A stretch of 64,000 nt of DNA from DASZUK01 sp963844575 (GCA_963844575.1 CAWJOU010000005.1:1860001-1924000); one strand, 5' to 3'; counted from the first letter of the stretch, positions 18,704-27,983 are shown. Program-made: numbers and translations. Notes: a model not told the origin generated them from the letters alone.

Positions 18704-20038
18704 GTGTCCGGGTTCGTCGACGAAGCGCAGCTGCATGCCAAGGCCGGCGACGGCGGCGCGGGCATCGTCTCGTTCCGGCGCGAGGCGCACGTCGACCGCG
18801 GTGGCCCCGACGGCGGCGACGGCGGGCGGGGCGGCGACGTCTGGCTGGTGGCGTCGACGAACCAAGCGTCGCTGCTCGGCTTCCGGGACCACCCGTTCCG
18901 CCGGGCGGTCGATGGCGCCCACGGGTCCGGCAAGCGCAAGCACGGTACCCGCGGTCCTGACCTCGAGGTCCCGGTCCCGGTCGGCACCGTCGTCCGGGAG
19001 CGCGACGGCGAGCTCCTGTGCGACCTACTGACGGCCGGCGACCGCTGGTTGGCCGCGGCGGGCGGCCGGGGCGGGCGGGGCAACGCCCGGTTCCTGAGCA
19101 ACACCCGCCGCGCCCCGTCCTTCGCCGAGCAGGCCGAGCGCGGTCAGGAGCGCTGGCTCGACCTCGAGCTGAAGCTCGTCGCCGACGTCGCGCTCGTCGG
19201 CTTCCCGAACGTCGGCAAGTCGACGCTCATCTCCGCCGTCTCCGCCGCCCGCCCGAAGATCGCCGACTACCCGTTCACGACGCTCCAGCCCCATCTCGGC
19301 GTCGTCCGCGTCGGCCGCCGCGGCGCGGCCGACGAGGTCGAGCTGGTGATGGCCGACGTCCCCGGTCTGGTCGAGGGAGCGGCCGAGGGCCGCGGGCTCG
19401 GCCATCGGTTCCTGCGCCACGTCGAACGGGCCCGGGCGCTCGTCGTCCTGCTCGACCTCGCCGCGCTCGACGGCCGCACGCCGGCGGACCAGCTCGACGT
19501 GCTGCTCGGCGAGCTCGGGCGCTACCAGCCGGACCTGCTCGACCGGCCGAGGGTCGTCGTCGGCTCCCGGGCCGACCTGGTACCGGACGCCGACGCCGGC
19601 CCGGCCGAATTGGTCATCTCGGCGGTCACCGGCCAGGGCCTGCCCAAGCTGCTCGGCCGGCTGGCCCGGACCGTCACGGCGGCCCGGGAGGCCGAGGTGC
19701 CGGTGGGCACCGGCCAGATCGTCATCCACCGCCCGGCGCCCGAGGGCATCGTCGTCGAGCGGGTCGGCAGCCGCGCCTGGCGGCTCGTCGGCCGAGCGGC
19801 GGAGCGGGCGGTCGGGTTCTCCGACCTGACCGACGACGGGGCGATGGACGAGGCCGTCCGCCGGCTACGCCGGCTGGGCACCGACCGCGCCCTGGCCCGA
19901 GCCGGGGCCCACGATGGCGACGAGGTCGAGGTCGGACCGGTCTCGTTCACCTGGTACCGCGACGGGGCCGACCTCGGCGCCACCGAGGAACGCGACGACG
20001 CCCGCCCGGCGGCCCTCCGTCGTCGGGGCCGCCGGTGA
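18704..20038 (+). CDS. obg: Obg-family GTPase (CgtA)
   Basis: GTPase involved in late 50S assembly and stress control. The 444-residue product has the glycine-rich Obg fold (AKAGDGGAGIVSFRREAHV, GGDGGRGGDVW; residues 1-158), the G domain with GFPNVGKSTL and DVPGLVEGAAEGRGLG, and a C-terminal OCT domain. It follows L21/L27 at a distance rather than directly, as two metabolic genes and a regulator intervene. ProB overlaps its stop as GTGA. Confidence 0.97.
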   Translation: MSGFVDEAQLHAKAGDGGAGIVSFRREAHVDRGGPDGGDGGRGGDVWLVASTNQASLLGFRDHPFRRAVDGAHGSGKRKHGTRGPDLEVPVPVGTVVRERDGELLCDLLTAGDRWLAAAGGRGGRGNARFLSNTRRAPSFAEQAERGQERWLDLELKLVADVALVGFPNVGKSTLISAVSAARPKIADYPFTTLQPHLGVVRVGRRGAADEVELVMADVPGLVEGAAEGRGLGHRFLRHVERARALVVLLDLAALDGRTPADQLDVLLGELGRYQPDLLDRPRVVVGSRADLVPDADAGPAELVISAVTGQGLPKLLGRLARTVTAAREAEVPVGTGQIVIHRPAPEGIVVERVGSRAWRLVGRAAERAVGFSDLTDDGAMDEAVRRLRRLGTDRALARAGAHDGDEVEVGPVSFTWYRDGADLGATEERDDARPAALRRRGRR

Positions 20039-21135
20039 GCCGCCCGATCCTCGTCGTCAAGGTCGGCTCGTCCACCGTGACGGTGCCCGACGGGGCGACC
20101 GATCGCGACGTCGTCAGCCGGCTCGGCGACGAGATCGCCGAGCAGCGCCGGCACGGCCGGGACGTCGTCGTCGTGACGTCCGGGGCCATCGCCGTCGGCT
20201 GGTCGGCCCTCGGACGACGCGGGCCGCGACCGACGGACCCGGCCGTCCTCCAGGCGGTCTCCGCCATCGGCCAGCACCGCCTGATGCGGGCGTGGCAGGA
20301 CGGCCTGGCGCCGCACGACCTGCTCGCCGGCCAGGTGTTGCTGGCCCCGCTCGACTTCGTCCACCGGCAGCAGTACCTGCACGCCCGGGGCACGCTCACG
20401 CACCTGCTCGAGCTGGGCGTCGTCCCGGTCGTCAACGAGAACGACGCGGTCGCCGACGAGGAGATCCGGTTCGGCGACAACGACCGGTTGAGCGCGCTCG
20501 TCGCCCACCTCGTTGGGGCCGAGCGGCTCGTCCTGTTGACCGACACGCCCGGGCTGCTGACGGGTGACCCGCGGGAGACCGACGGCGTCTCGCTCATCGA
20601 AGAGGTCGTCGAGATCGACCAGCAGCTGGAGGCGGTCGCCGGCGGGTCCGGCAGCGAGGTGGGCAGCGGCGGGATGGCATCGAAGCTCGCGGCGGCCAAG
20701 ATCGCCACGTGGTCCGGCGTCGAGGTCGTCATCGCCGACGGCAAGCGTCCGGGCGTCCTCAGCGCGGTCGTCGCCGGCGAGGCCGCCGCCGGCACCGTCT
20801 TCCGGGCCCATGACCGACGGCTGCCCGCCCGCAAGCTCTGGATCGCCTTCGCGCTCGGCTCGTCCGGCGTGCTCGTCGTCGACGGCGGCGCCCGGCGGGC
20901 GGTCGTCGAGCGGGGTCGGTCGCTCCTGCCGGCCGGCGTCGTCGCCGTCCACGGGCGGTTCGATCCGGACGACGCGGTCGAGATCGTCGGTCCCGACGGT
21001 CAGGTCTTCGCCAAGGGCCTCGTCCGGCACGCGTCCGGCCGGAGCGACGAGTGGGTCGGCCGCCGCAGCGAGGAGCTGCCCGACGACCTGCCGCACGAGA
21101 TCGTCCACCGCGACGACCTCGTCTTGCTCGTCTAA
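20035..21135 (+). CDS. proB: Glutamate 5-kinase
   Basis: First enzyme of proline synthesis, forming glutamyl 5-phosphate. The 366-residue product has the amino-acid kinase motifs VVKVGSSTV, VVVTSGAIAVGW, NENDAVADEEIRFGDND and GSGGMASKLAAA, then a C-terminal PUA domain (LWIAFALGSSGVLVVDGGA). The GTG at 20035 overlaps the obg stop by two bases. Confidence 0.97.
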   Translation: MSRPILVVKVGSSTVTVPDGATDRDVVSRLGDEIAEQRRHGRDVVVVTSGAIAVGWSALGRRGPRPTDPAVLQAVSAIGQHRLMRAWQDGLAPHDLLAGQVLLAPLDFVHRQQYLHARGTLTHLLELGVVPVVNENDAVADEEIRFGDNDRLSALVAHLVGAERLVLLTDTPGLLTGDPRETDGVSLIEEVVEIDQQLEAVAGGSGSEVGSGGMASKLAAAKIATWSGVEVVIADGKRPGVLSAVVAGEAAAGTVFRAHDRRLPARKLWIAFALGSSGVLVVDGGARRAVVERGRSLLPAGVVAVHGRFDPDDAVEIVGPDGQVFAKGLVRHASGRSDEWVGRRSEELPDDLPHEIVHRDDLVLLV

Positions 21136-21187
21136 CCGGTCGGCTCCGGTCGGCTTGTCTGGGCGACCGGCCCGGGCGGCGACCCGG

Positions 21188-21193
21188 TAACCT
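21188..21193 (+). promoter_or_regulatory. Predicted -10 box of proA (leaderless)
   Basis: TAACCT ends 6 bases before the proA ATG; the gene could therefore be transcribed separately from proB. Confidence 0.5.
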
Positions 21194-21199
21194 TCCCGG

Positions 21200-22432
21200 A
21201 TGAGCCTCACCGCGCTGGGCGGTCGCGTCCGGGCCGCCTCCCGCCAGATCGCCGCGACGTCGTCCGCGGGACGCGACGACGTGCTCCGGGCGGCCGCCGA
21301 CCTGCTGGTGGCCGAGACCGGCGGCATCCTGGCCGCCAACCGGGACGACCTGGCCGCGGCCACCGGGCTGGCCGAGACGGCGGTCGACCGGCTGACGCTG
21401 ACCGAGGACCGCATCCGGGCGATGGCCGACGGCCTGCGCACGGTGGCCGACCTGGCGGACCCGGTCGGTGAGGTGGTCGACGGTTGGGTGCGACCGAACG
21501 GCCTGCGGGTCGAGCGGGTCCGCGTTCCCCTCGGCGTCGTCGGCGTGATCTACGAGAACCGCCCGAACGTGACGAGCGACGTCGCCGGGCTGTGCCTGAA
21601 GTCCGGCAACGCCGCGTTTCTCCGGGGGTCGGCCTCCGCGTTGGCGTCGAACGCGGCGATCGTCGACGTGCTGCGTCGGGCCCTCGACAAGGCCGGGTTG
21701 CCGGCCGACGCGGTCGTCCTCGTCACCGACGGCAGCCACGAGACGGCCGTCGAGTTCATGCGGCTCCGCGGGGTGATCGACTGCCTCGTGCCCCGCGGTG
21801 GACCGGCGCTGATCGCCTCGCTGCTCGAGCACGCCACCGTCCCGTACGTGCTCGACGGCGACGGCAACTGCCACGTCTACGTCGACGTGGCTGCCGACCT
21901 GGTGATGGCCGAGCGGATCGTCGTCAACGCCAAGACCCAACGACCCGGCGTCTGCAACGCCGCGGAGACGCTGCTCGTCCACGCCGGTGTGGCGGCGCGG
22001 TTCCTGCCGGCCGTCCGCCGAGCCCTGCCCGACGTCGAGCTGGTCGGGGACGACCGGGTCCGGGCCGTCCTGCCCGACGCCGGCGTCGCCACCGACGACG
22101 ACTTCGCCACCGAGTTCCTCGGGCTCAAGTTGAGCATCGCCGTCGTCGACGACCTGTCGGCCGCGATCGAGCACATCGCCCGGTTCGGCTCCGGCCACTC
22201 CGAAGCGATCGTCACGGCCGACCTGGCCACGGCCGACCGGTTCGTCGCCGAGGTCGACGCGGCGGCCGTCGTCGTCAACGCGTCGACCCGGTTCGTCGAC
22301 GGCGGCGAGCTCGGGCTGGGCGCCGAGGTCGGCATCTCGACGCAGAAGCTGCACGCCCGCGGCCCGATGGGCCTGCGGGAGCTGACCTGCGTCAAGTGGG
22401 TCGTCCGGGGCAACGGCCAGGTCCGCCAGTGA
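21200..22432 (+). CDS. proA: Gamma-glutamyl phosphate reductase
   Basis: Second proline-synthesis enzyme, NADPH-dependent. The 410-residue product has IYENRPNVTSDVAGLCLKSGNA, the catalytic cysteine in KTQRPGVCNAAETLL, and the C-terminal STRFVDGGELGLGAEVGIST motif. Length is standard. Followed by an overlapping MoxR ATPase gene (GTGA), the same order seen in mycobacteria. Confidence 0.97.
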   Translation: MSLTALGGRVRAASRQIAATSSAGRDDVLRAAADLLVAETGGILAANRDDLAAATGLAETAVDRLTLTEDRIRAMADGLRTVADLADPVGEVVDGWVRPNGLRVERVRVPLGVVGVIYENRPNVTSDVAGLCLKSGNAAFLRGSASALASNAAIVDVLRRALDKAGLPADAVVLVTDGSHETAVEFMRLRGVIDCLVPRGGPALIASLLEHATVPYVLDGDGNCHVYVDVAADLVMAERIVVNAKTQRPGVCNAAETLLVHAGVAARFLPAVRRALPDVELVGDDRVRAVLPDAGVATDDDFATEFLGLKLSIAVVDDLSAAIEHIARFGSGHSEAIVTADLATADRFVAEVDAAAVVVNASTRFVDGGELGLGAEVGISTQKLHARGPMGLRELTCVKWVVRGNGQVRQ

Positions 22433-23388
22433 CCGCCGCCGAGGGTGGGGCCACGGCCGACGGGGAGCGCCGCGCTGTCGGACCGCTCGGCCTGCCCGAC
22501 ACCGGGCCGCCGCGCTTCGAGTCCATCGAGGCCGTCCGGCAGGGGTTGGCCGACATCGACTACCTGGCCGACGAGGGGATCGCCGGCGTCGTCTACCTGG
22601 CCGACCGGCTGGCCAAGCCGGTGCTCGTCGAAGGGCCGGCCGGGACGGGCAAGACGCAGCTGGCCAAGTCGGTGGCCGAGCTGACCGGCAGCCGGCTCAT
22701 CCGGCTGCAGTGCTACGAGGGTCTCGACGAGTCGAAGGCACTCTACGAGTGGAACTACCGCAAGCAGCTCCTGCGTATCCAGGCCGGCCAGGTGGCCGGT
22801 GAGGGAACGGCTCCGGGCTGGCACGAGCTGGAGGAGGACATCTTCTCCGAGGACTTCCTGCTGACCCGGCCACTGTTGGAGGCGATCTCGGCCACCGAGC
22901 CGGTCGTCCTCCTGGTCGACGAGGTCGACCGGGTCGAGCTCGAGACCGAGGCGCTCCTGCTCGAGGTGCTCTCCGAGTACCAGGTGTCGATCCCCGAGCT
23001 CGGCACGGTCCGGGCGACGCAGCTGCCGATGGTCTTCCTGACGTCGAACAACACCCGAGAGCTGTCGGAGGCGCTGAAGCGCCGGTGTCTCTACCTCCAC
23101 CTCGACTACCCGGACCTCGACCGGGAGCGGGCGATCGTCCGGGCTCGCGTGCCCGGCATCACCGAGGAGCTGGCCGACCAGGTCGCCCGGATCGTCCGGT
23201 CGCTGCGCACGCTCGAGCTGCGCAAGGCGCCGTCGGTCTCCGAGACGCTCGACTGGGCCCGGACGCTCGTCGTCCTCGGCATCGAGTCGATCGACGCCGC
23301 CGGCGCCCGCGACACTCTCCAGGTCCTCCTCAAGTACCAGACCGACATCGAGCGGGCGGCCAAGGAGCTGTTGGCCGCCGATGCTTGA
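22429..23388 (+). CDS. MoxR-type AAA+ ATPase
   Basis: Probable chaperone ATPase working with the VWA protein encoded next. The 319-residue product has Walker A VEGPAGTGKTQLAKS, Walker B VVLLVDEVDRVE, and sensor 1 VFLTSNNTREL. GTG at 22429 overlaps the proA stop; the longer open frame upstream is a shadow of proA. MoxR-VWA pairs mature metal centres or complexes in several systems, but the client here is unknown. Confidence 0.9.
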   Translation: MTAAEGGATADGERRAVGPLGLPDTGPPRFESIEAVRQGLADIDYLADEGIAGVVYLADRLAKPVLVEGPAGTGKTQLAKSVAELTGSRLIRLQCYEGLDESKALYEWNYRKQLLRIQAGQVAGEGTAPGWHELEEDIFSEDFLLTRPLLEAISATEPVVLLVDEVDRVELETEALLLEVLSEYQVSIPELGTVRATQLPMVFLTSNNTRELSEALKRRCLYLHLDYPDLDRERAIVRARVPGITEELADQVARIVRSLRTLELRKAPSVSETLDWARTLVVLGIESIDAAGARDTLQVLLKYQTDIERAAKELLAADA

Positions 23389-24820
23389 GCTCCTCGCCGG
23401 GTTCGTCACCGAGCTCCGCCAGGCCGGCTTGCCGGTCTCGCTGACCGAACACCTCGACGCGGCGGAAGCCGTGGGCCACGTCCCGTTGGAGGACCGTGAG
23501 GCGCTCAAGTACGCGCTGGGGGCGACCCTCGTGAAGTCGAGCGCCCACTGGCGGGCCTTCGAGACCGCATTCGAGATCTACTTCGCCAGCCGGCTCCCGG
23601 GCGCCGGCGGCCTCGGTGGCGTGGGATCGGACGACGACGACGAGGCGGCCAGCCGGTCGAGCCAGCGGCCGGACGGCGAGGGGCGCGGGCCGGGCCGGGG
23701 GAGAGGGTCGGGCGGCGAAGGGATGTCGGCCGAGGAGCTGGCCCAGCTGCTCTACCGGGCGCTCCGCTCCGGCGACCAGGGCATGGCCGCGGTCGTCGCC
23801 CGGTACGCGGTCGATCGCTACGCCGGGATGGAACCGGGCCGGCCGGTCGGCGGCACGTACTACCTCTACCGGACGTTGCGGAACCTGGACCTCGACGGGG
23901 TGCTCGAACGGCTGATGGCCGAACGTCGGGACGAGGCGTCCACCGAGCTCGAAGAACGGCTGTTGGCCGACGAGTACCGGACGCGGATCGAGAAGGTCCG
24001 GCGAGCCGTCGAGAGCGAGATCCGGCGCCGCCTGGTGATGGACCGCGGCGCCGAGGCGCTGGCCCGGTCGGTGCGCAAGCCGCTGCCGGAGGACATCGAC
24101 GTCATGCACGCCACCCGGGAGGAGCTGGCCGAGCTCCGGCGGGCCCTCCACCCGCTCTCCCGCAAGCTCGCCGTCCGGCTGGCCCGCAAGCGCCGGCACG
24201 GCCGGCGCGGCCCGCTCGACTTCCGGGCCACCGTCCGCCGCTCGCTGTCGACCGGCGGCGTGCCGGTCGAGCCGCGCTTTCGCCATCCACGACCGGCGAA
24301 GCCGGAGATCTTCGTGATCGCCGACATCTCCGGCTCGGTGGCGTCGTTCGCCCGGTTCACGCTGCACCTCGTGCACGCCATCAGTTCGCAGTTCTCGACG
24401 GTCCGCAGCTTCGTCTTCGTCGACGGCATTGACGAGGTGACCCGGTTCTTCGACGGCGCCGACGACCCGGCGGTGGCCGTCCACCGGATCAACACCGAAG
24501 CCGACGTCATCTGGGTCGACGGGCACTCCGACTACGGCCACGCGCTGGCGGTCTTCAACCAGCGGTGGGGTGACCAGGTGACGTCACGGGCCAGCGTCTT
24601 GATCCTCGGCGACGCCCGGAACAACTACCACGCCACCGAAGCATGGGTCCTCGAAGAGCTGTCGCACCAGGCCCGACACCTCTACTGGCTCAACCCGGAG
24701 CCCCGCGACTACTGGTCGTCCGGGGACTCGGTCATCGCCGACTACGCGGTCCACTGCGACGATGTCGTCGAGTGCCGGACCCTCCGCCAGCTCGAGCGGT
24801 TCGTCGGCAACCTCACCTGA
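23381..24820 (+). CDS. VWA-domain protein of the CoxE-like family
   Basis: Partner of the MoxR ATPase, overlapping it by 8 bases. The 479-residue product has an N-terminal helical region (FVTELRQAGLPVSLTEHLDA), a low-complexity Ser/Gly/Arg linker (about 75-115), and a C-terminal von Willebrand factor A domain with the MIDAS motif DISGS. No signal peptide or membrane segment, so cytoplasmic. Function of the pair is not established. Confidence 0.88.
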   Translation: MLELLAGFVTELRQAGLPVSLTEHLDAAEAVGHVPLEDREALKYALGATLVKSSAHWRAFETAFEIYFASRLPGAGGLGGVGSDDDDEAASRSSQRPDGEGRGPGRGRGSGGEGMSAEELAQLLYRALRSGDQGMAAVVARYAVDRYAGMEPGRPVGGTYYLYRTLRNLDLDGVLERLMAERRDEASTELEERLLADEYRTRIEKVRRAVESEIRRRLVMDRGAEALARSVRKPLPEDIDVMHATREELAELRRALHPLSRKLAVRLARKRRHGRRGPLDFRATVRRSLSTGGVPVEPRFRHPRPAKPEIFVIADISGSVASFARFTLHLVHAISSQFSTVRSFVFVDGIDEVTRFFDGADDPAVAVHRINTEADVIWVDGHSDYGHALAVFNQRWGDQVTSRASVLILGDARNNYHATEAWVLEELSHQARHLYWLNPEPRDYWSSGDSVIADYAVHCDDVVECRTLRQLERFVGNLT

Positions 24821-24863
24821 TCGACGGGACCAGCTGATCGATGGGCCTCAGCTGATCGAAGGG
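24817..24863. repeat. Three spaced copies of CTGATCGANGGG
   Basis: CTGATCGACGGG (24817-24828), CTGATCGATGGG (24834-24845) and CTGATCGAAGGG (24852-24863) start 17 and 18 bases apart, just over the stop codon of the VWA gene and in the gap before the convergent GH25-like gene. Only one position differs among the copies. Confidence 0.85.
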
Positions 24864-24887
24864 ACGGTGGTCCCGATCGGCGAGTCC

Positions 24888-26510
24888 CTAGCAGGCGTAG
24901 TCGTTGTCGAAGTTCGGTGTCAGCCCGCCGGCCGAGTACTGGCTTGTCGGTGTTGTCGGCGAGCCGGAGCTGTACTGGACCATGGCCACCGGCCCGGACG
25001 GCAGCGAGCGGTACTTGGTGTGGATGTTCTGGCAGGTTGTCACCGGGTTGAGGCCCCAGTCGGCCGCCCAGTAGGGAACGGCCGGCTTGTATGTCGTCCC
25101 GACGATCTTGCTCCAGACGCCTGGGCTGGAATAGATGCCGACGTTGTTGAGGCCCTCGGAGTGGAGGCCGTCGATGGCGCCCTGGACGAGCGAGGCGTTG
25201 GCCGAGGTTGTCGACGTCCAATTCGCCGTCTCGACGTCCAGCCACCAGCCGACCGAGGTGTTGACGCCGGCTTTCTGGGCCTTGGCGAAGGCGTCGATCG
25301 CGGCATTGAAGCCGAAGTTGCAGGACGTCGGCGATGTCGACGACGCACAGGCCGGGTCTGTCGACGTCGCCCCGGTGCCGTACGTGAGGAAGACGTAGAG
25401 GTTCAGCCCGCCGGCCGCCCACGCCGCCTCGGCGGTCAGGCAACGGTTCACGGAGCCGAACGACGCCCCCTCGACCTCGACGACGCCGATCGTGTACGGC
25501 CGTGGTGGCAGCTTTGTGCACTGGTAGTTCGAGACGTCGTAGCCGTAGGAGCCGGACGGGTAGGTGGAGCCGCCGAACTGGCCGCTGCCGATCGCCTGGC
25601 TCATGCCGACGATCGGCTCGTTCAGCACCTGCGGGGCCGACCCCCAGTACGGGGCTGTGCCGTAGGCGCTGACCGCGCCGTTGCTGTTCGTGAACCAGTA
25701 GCCCTTGCCGGTGGTTGTGCTGGCCATGGCGACGATCGAGTACTTCTGCGGGACGCTGCCGACGGAGCCGTAGAACTGGGCGTCGCCGTAGGCGAAGACG
25801 CCGCCGTCCGACGCCGTGAACCAGTAGCCCTGGCCGTCGGGCGTCGGCGTCATGCCGACGATCGGCTTGTTCAGGTGGATGCTGCCGGTCGAACCGTAGA
25901 ACTGGGCGCTGCCGAAGGCGAAGATGCCGCCGTCCGCGGCGACCAGCCAGTAGCCGTCGCCTGTCGGCATGGCCGCCATGCCGACGATCGGCTGGTTGAG
26001 CGGCCGGCCGCCCATCGAGCCGAAGAAGTTCGCCGCGCCGAACGAGAAGATGCCGCCGTCGGAGGCGACGAGCCAGTAGCCCTTGCCTGTCGGGGTCGGC
26101 GCCATCCCGACGACCGGCTCGTTCAGCGCCATCGCGCCGGTCGAGCCGTAGAACTGCGCGTCGCCGAACGAGAAGATGCCGCCGTCGGAGGCGACGAGCC
26201 AGTACCCGCCGCGGTCGGCCGTCGCGGCCATCCCGACGATCGGCTTGTTCAGCGTCATGCTGCCGGTCGAGCCGTAGAAGCCGGCACCGCCGAACGCGAA
26301 GACGCCGCCGTCGCTGGCGACGAGCCAGTAGGCGGCGACCGTCGTCGTCAGCGTCGTCGCCGCGGTCGATGTCGTCGTCGTTGTCGCACCGGCCGGCGAG
26401 GCGGTCGCGGTGACGAGCCCACCGGCGACGAGCCCGCTGGCGACGAGAGCGCCGGCCACCAGGACCCGGCGCGCCGCGGCGAGCGCACGGAAGGGGGAGG
26501 GACGGCTCAC
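24888..26510 (-). CDS. Secreted six-repeat GYW protein with C-terminal GH25-like domain
   Basis: The 540-residue product starts at a GTG with an alanine-rich signal peptide (RRVLVAGALVASGLVAGGLV), then a Thr-rich spacer. Six repeats follow (about residues 58-330), each GYWLVASDGGIF.FGDAQFYGS.G...LN.PIVGM, matching those of the gene at 3.3-4.6 kb. The C-terminal 220 residues resemble GH25-like / DUF1906 (Rv2525c-like) glycoside-hydrolase folds: YGYDVSNYQC, SVGWWLDVETANW, GLNNVGIYSSPGVWSKI. Substrate may be peptidoglycan, by analogy. Threonine ACA codons are frequent, e.g. in GSPTTPTSQY. Same strand as the DAHP synthase gene upstream, with a hairpin between. Confidence 0.85.
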   Translation of the reverse strand: MSRPSPFRALAAARRVLVAGALVASGLVAGGLVTATASPAGATTTTTSTAATTLTTTVAAYWLVASDGGVFAFGGAGFYGSTGSMTLNKPIVGMAATADRGGYWLVASDGGIFSFGDAQFYGSTGAMALNEPVVGMAPTPTGKGYWLVASDGGIFSFGAANFFGSMGGRPLNQPIVGMAAMPTGDGYWLVAADGGIFAFGSAQFYGSTGSIHLNKPIVGMTPTPDGQGYWFTASDGGVFAYGDAQFYGSVGSVPQKYSIVAMASTTTGKGYWFTNSNGAVSAYGTAPYWGSAPQVLNEPIVGMSQAIGSGQFGGSTYPSGSYGYDVSNYQCTKLPPRPYTIGVVEVEGASFGSVNRCLTAEAAWAAGGLNLYVFLTYGTGATSTDPACASSTSPTSCNFGFNAAIDAFAKAQKAGVNTSVGWWLDVETANWTSTTSANASLVQGAIDGLHSEGLNNVGIYSSPGVWSKIVGTTYKPAVPYWAADWGLNPVTTCQNIHTKYRSLPSGPVAMVQYSSGSPTTPTSQYSAGGLTPNFDNDYAC

Positions 26511-26520
26511 GACGGCGGTC

Positions 26521-26526
26521 AGTGTA
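26521..26526 (-). promoter_or_regulatory. Predicted -10 box of the GH25-like gene
   Basis: On the minus strand TACACT ends 10 bases before the GTG start; it lies between the aroG-side terminator hairpin and the gene. Confidence 0.45.
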
Positions 26527-26555
26527 CAAGCCGGTTGCGGCGGTGTGCAGGCATC

Positions 26556-26595
26556 CCCCGGCCCTCGACCATCGTCCGACGGTCGAGGGCCGGGG
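26556..26595 (-). terminator. 15-bp perfect hairpin downstream of the DAHP synthase gene
   Basis: CCCCGGCCCTCGACC (26556-26570) pairs exactly with GGTCGAGGGCCGGGG (26581-26595) around a 10-base loop. It lies just past the minus-strand DAHP synthase stop and upstream of the GH25-like gene. No T-run follows, as is common for actinobacterial terminators. Confidence 0.75.
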
Positions 26596-26609
26596 CAACG
26601 GACGTGTGA

Positions 26610-27971
26610 TCAGTCGCGCAGGAACTCGGCGACCCGAAAGGCGAGATCGAGCGACTGGCGGGCGTTGAGCCGCGGGTCGCACGTCGTCGTGTACCGCTGG
26701 CCGAGGTCGTCCTCGAGGATCTCCTCCGCGCCACCGAGGCACTCGGTGACGTCGTCGCCGGTCAGCTCGATGTGGACGCCGCCGGGCCACGTGCCGGCCT
26801 GCCGGTGGACCGCGAAGAACTCCTGCAGTTCCGTCAGGATGTCGTCGAACCGGCGCGTCTTGCGGCCACCGTCGCTGGTGAACGTGTTGCCGTGCATCGG
26901 GTCGCACGCCCAGACGACCGGGTGGCCCGACTCGGCCACCGCGTCGAGCAGCGGTGGGAGCAGCGCGGCGACGTTGCCGGCCCCGAACCGGGCGATCAGG
27001 GTCAGCCGGCCGGGGACCCGGCCCGGGTCGAGGCGGTCGCACAGGGCGACGACCTCGTCGGCCGTGGCGTTCGGGCCGACCTTGGCGGCCACCGGGTTGA
27101 TGACGCCGGACAGGAACTCGACGTGGGCGCCGTCCGGCTGGCGCGTGCGCTCGCCGACCCAGAGCAGGTGGGCCGACGTGTCGACCCAGTCGCCGGTGAG
27201 CGAGTCCCGGCGGGTCAGCGCCTCCTCGTAGTTGAGGATCAGCGCCTCGTGGCTCGTCCAGAAGTCGACTTGGTGCAGGCCGCCCTCGGCGTCGAGGTCG
27301 ATCCCGCAGGCCCGCATGAAGCGGAGGGCCCGGTCGATCTCGCTGGCGATCCGCTCGTACCGGCGCCCCTCGGCCGACGACGCGACGAACTGCTGGTTCC
27401 AGGCGTGGACGTGGGAGAGGTCGGCGAACCCGCCCTTGGCGAACGCCCGAAGCAGGTTCAGCGTCGACGCGGACTGGTGGTACGCCGTGACGAGCCGCGC
27501 CGGGTCCGGCCGGCGGGCGTCGGCGTCGAACGTCTCGTCGTTGACCATGTGGCCGCGGAACGAGTCGAGCTCGACGCCGCCGATCCGTTCGGTCGACGAC
27601 GACCGCGGCTTGGCGAACTGCCCGGCGATCCGGCCGACCTTGACCACTGGCACGCCGGCCGCGTAGGTCAGCGCGACGGCCATCTGTAGGACGACTTTGA
27701 GCTTGTCCCGGATGTTGTCGGCCGCGAAGTCGGCGAACGACTCGGCGCAGTCACCGGCCTGGAGCAAGAACGCCCGGCCGTTGGCCACCTCGGCCAGGGC
27801 CGACGTGAGCTGGCGGGCCTCTCCGGCGACGACCAGCGGCGGGAGGGTTGCCAGACGGGCCTCGGTCCGCTTCAGCGCCTCCTCGTCCGGCCACGTCGGC
27901 TGCTGCGCGGCCCGCCGGCGCCGCCACGACGCGGCCTGCCACTCGCTGCCACTCGCTGCCGGCTCGGTCAT
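26610..27971 (-). CDS. aroG: Class II 3-deoxy-7-phosphoheptulonate synthase (DAHP synthase)
   Basis: First enzyme of the shikimate pathway, condensing PEP and erythrose-4-phosphate. The 453-residue product has class II (plant/mycobacterial) motifs: LLQAGDCAESF (metal Cys), VGRIAGQFAKPRS, VVWACDPMHGNT and PGGVHIELTGDDVTECLGG. The first codons contain a short repeat (CTGCCACTCG twice). It interrupts the common VWA-nadD neighbourhood and is divergent from nadD. A TACGCT box sits 6 bases before its ATG. Confidence 0.96.
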   Translation of the reverse strand: MTEPAASGSEWQAASWRRRRAAQQPTWPDEEALKRTEARLATLPPLVVAGEARQLTSALAEVANGRAFLLQAGDCAESFADFAADNIRDKLKVVLQMAVALTYAAGVPVVKVGRIAGQFAKPRSSSTERIGGVELDSFRGHMVNDETFDADARRPDPARLVTAYHQSASTLNLLRAFAKGGFADLSHVHAWNQQFVASSAEGRRYERIASEIDRALRFMRACGIDLDAEGGLHQVDFWTSHEALILNYEEALTRRDSLTGDWVDTSAHLLWVGERTRQPDGAHVEFLSGVINPVAAKVGPNATADEVVALCDRLDPGRVPGRLTLIARFGAGNVAALLPPLLDAVAESGHPVVWACDPMHGNTFTSDGGRKTRRFDDILTELQEFFAVHRQAGTWPGGVHIELTGDDVTECLGGAEEILEDDLGQRYTTTCDPRLNARQSLDLAFRVAEFLRD

Positions 27972-27977
27972 GGTCCC

Positions 27978-27983
27978 AGCGTA
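27978..27983 (-). promoter_or_regulatory. Predicted -10 box of aroG (leaderless)
   Basis: TACGCT on the minus strand ends six bases before the ATG of the DAHP synthase gene. Confidence 0.5.

Noticed and set aside
15742..19104. Minus-strand open frame of about 1120 codons across punA, dtxR-like, deaminase and obg
   Set aside because: Overlaps four genes with conserved motifs in other frames; antisense shadow.
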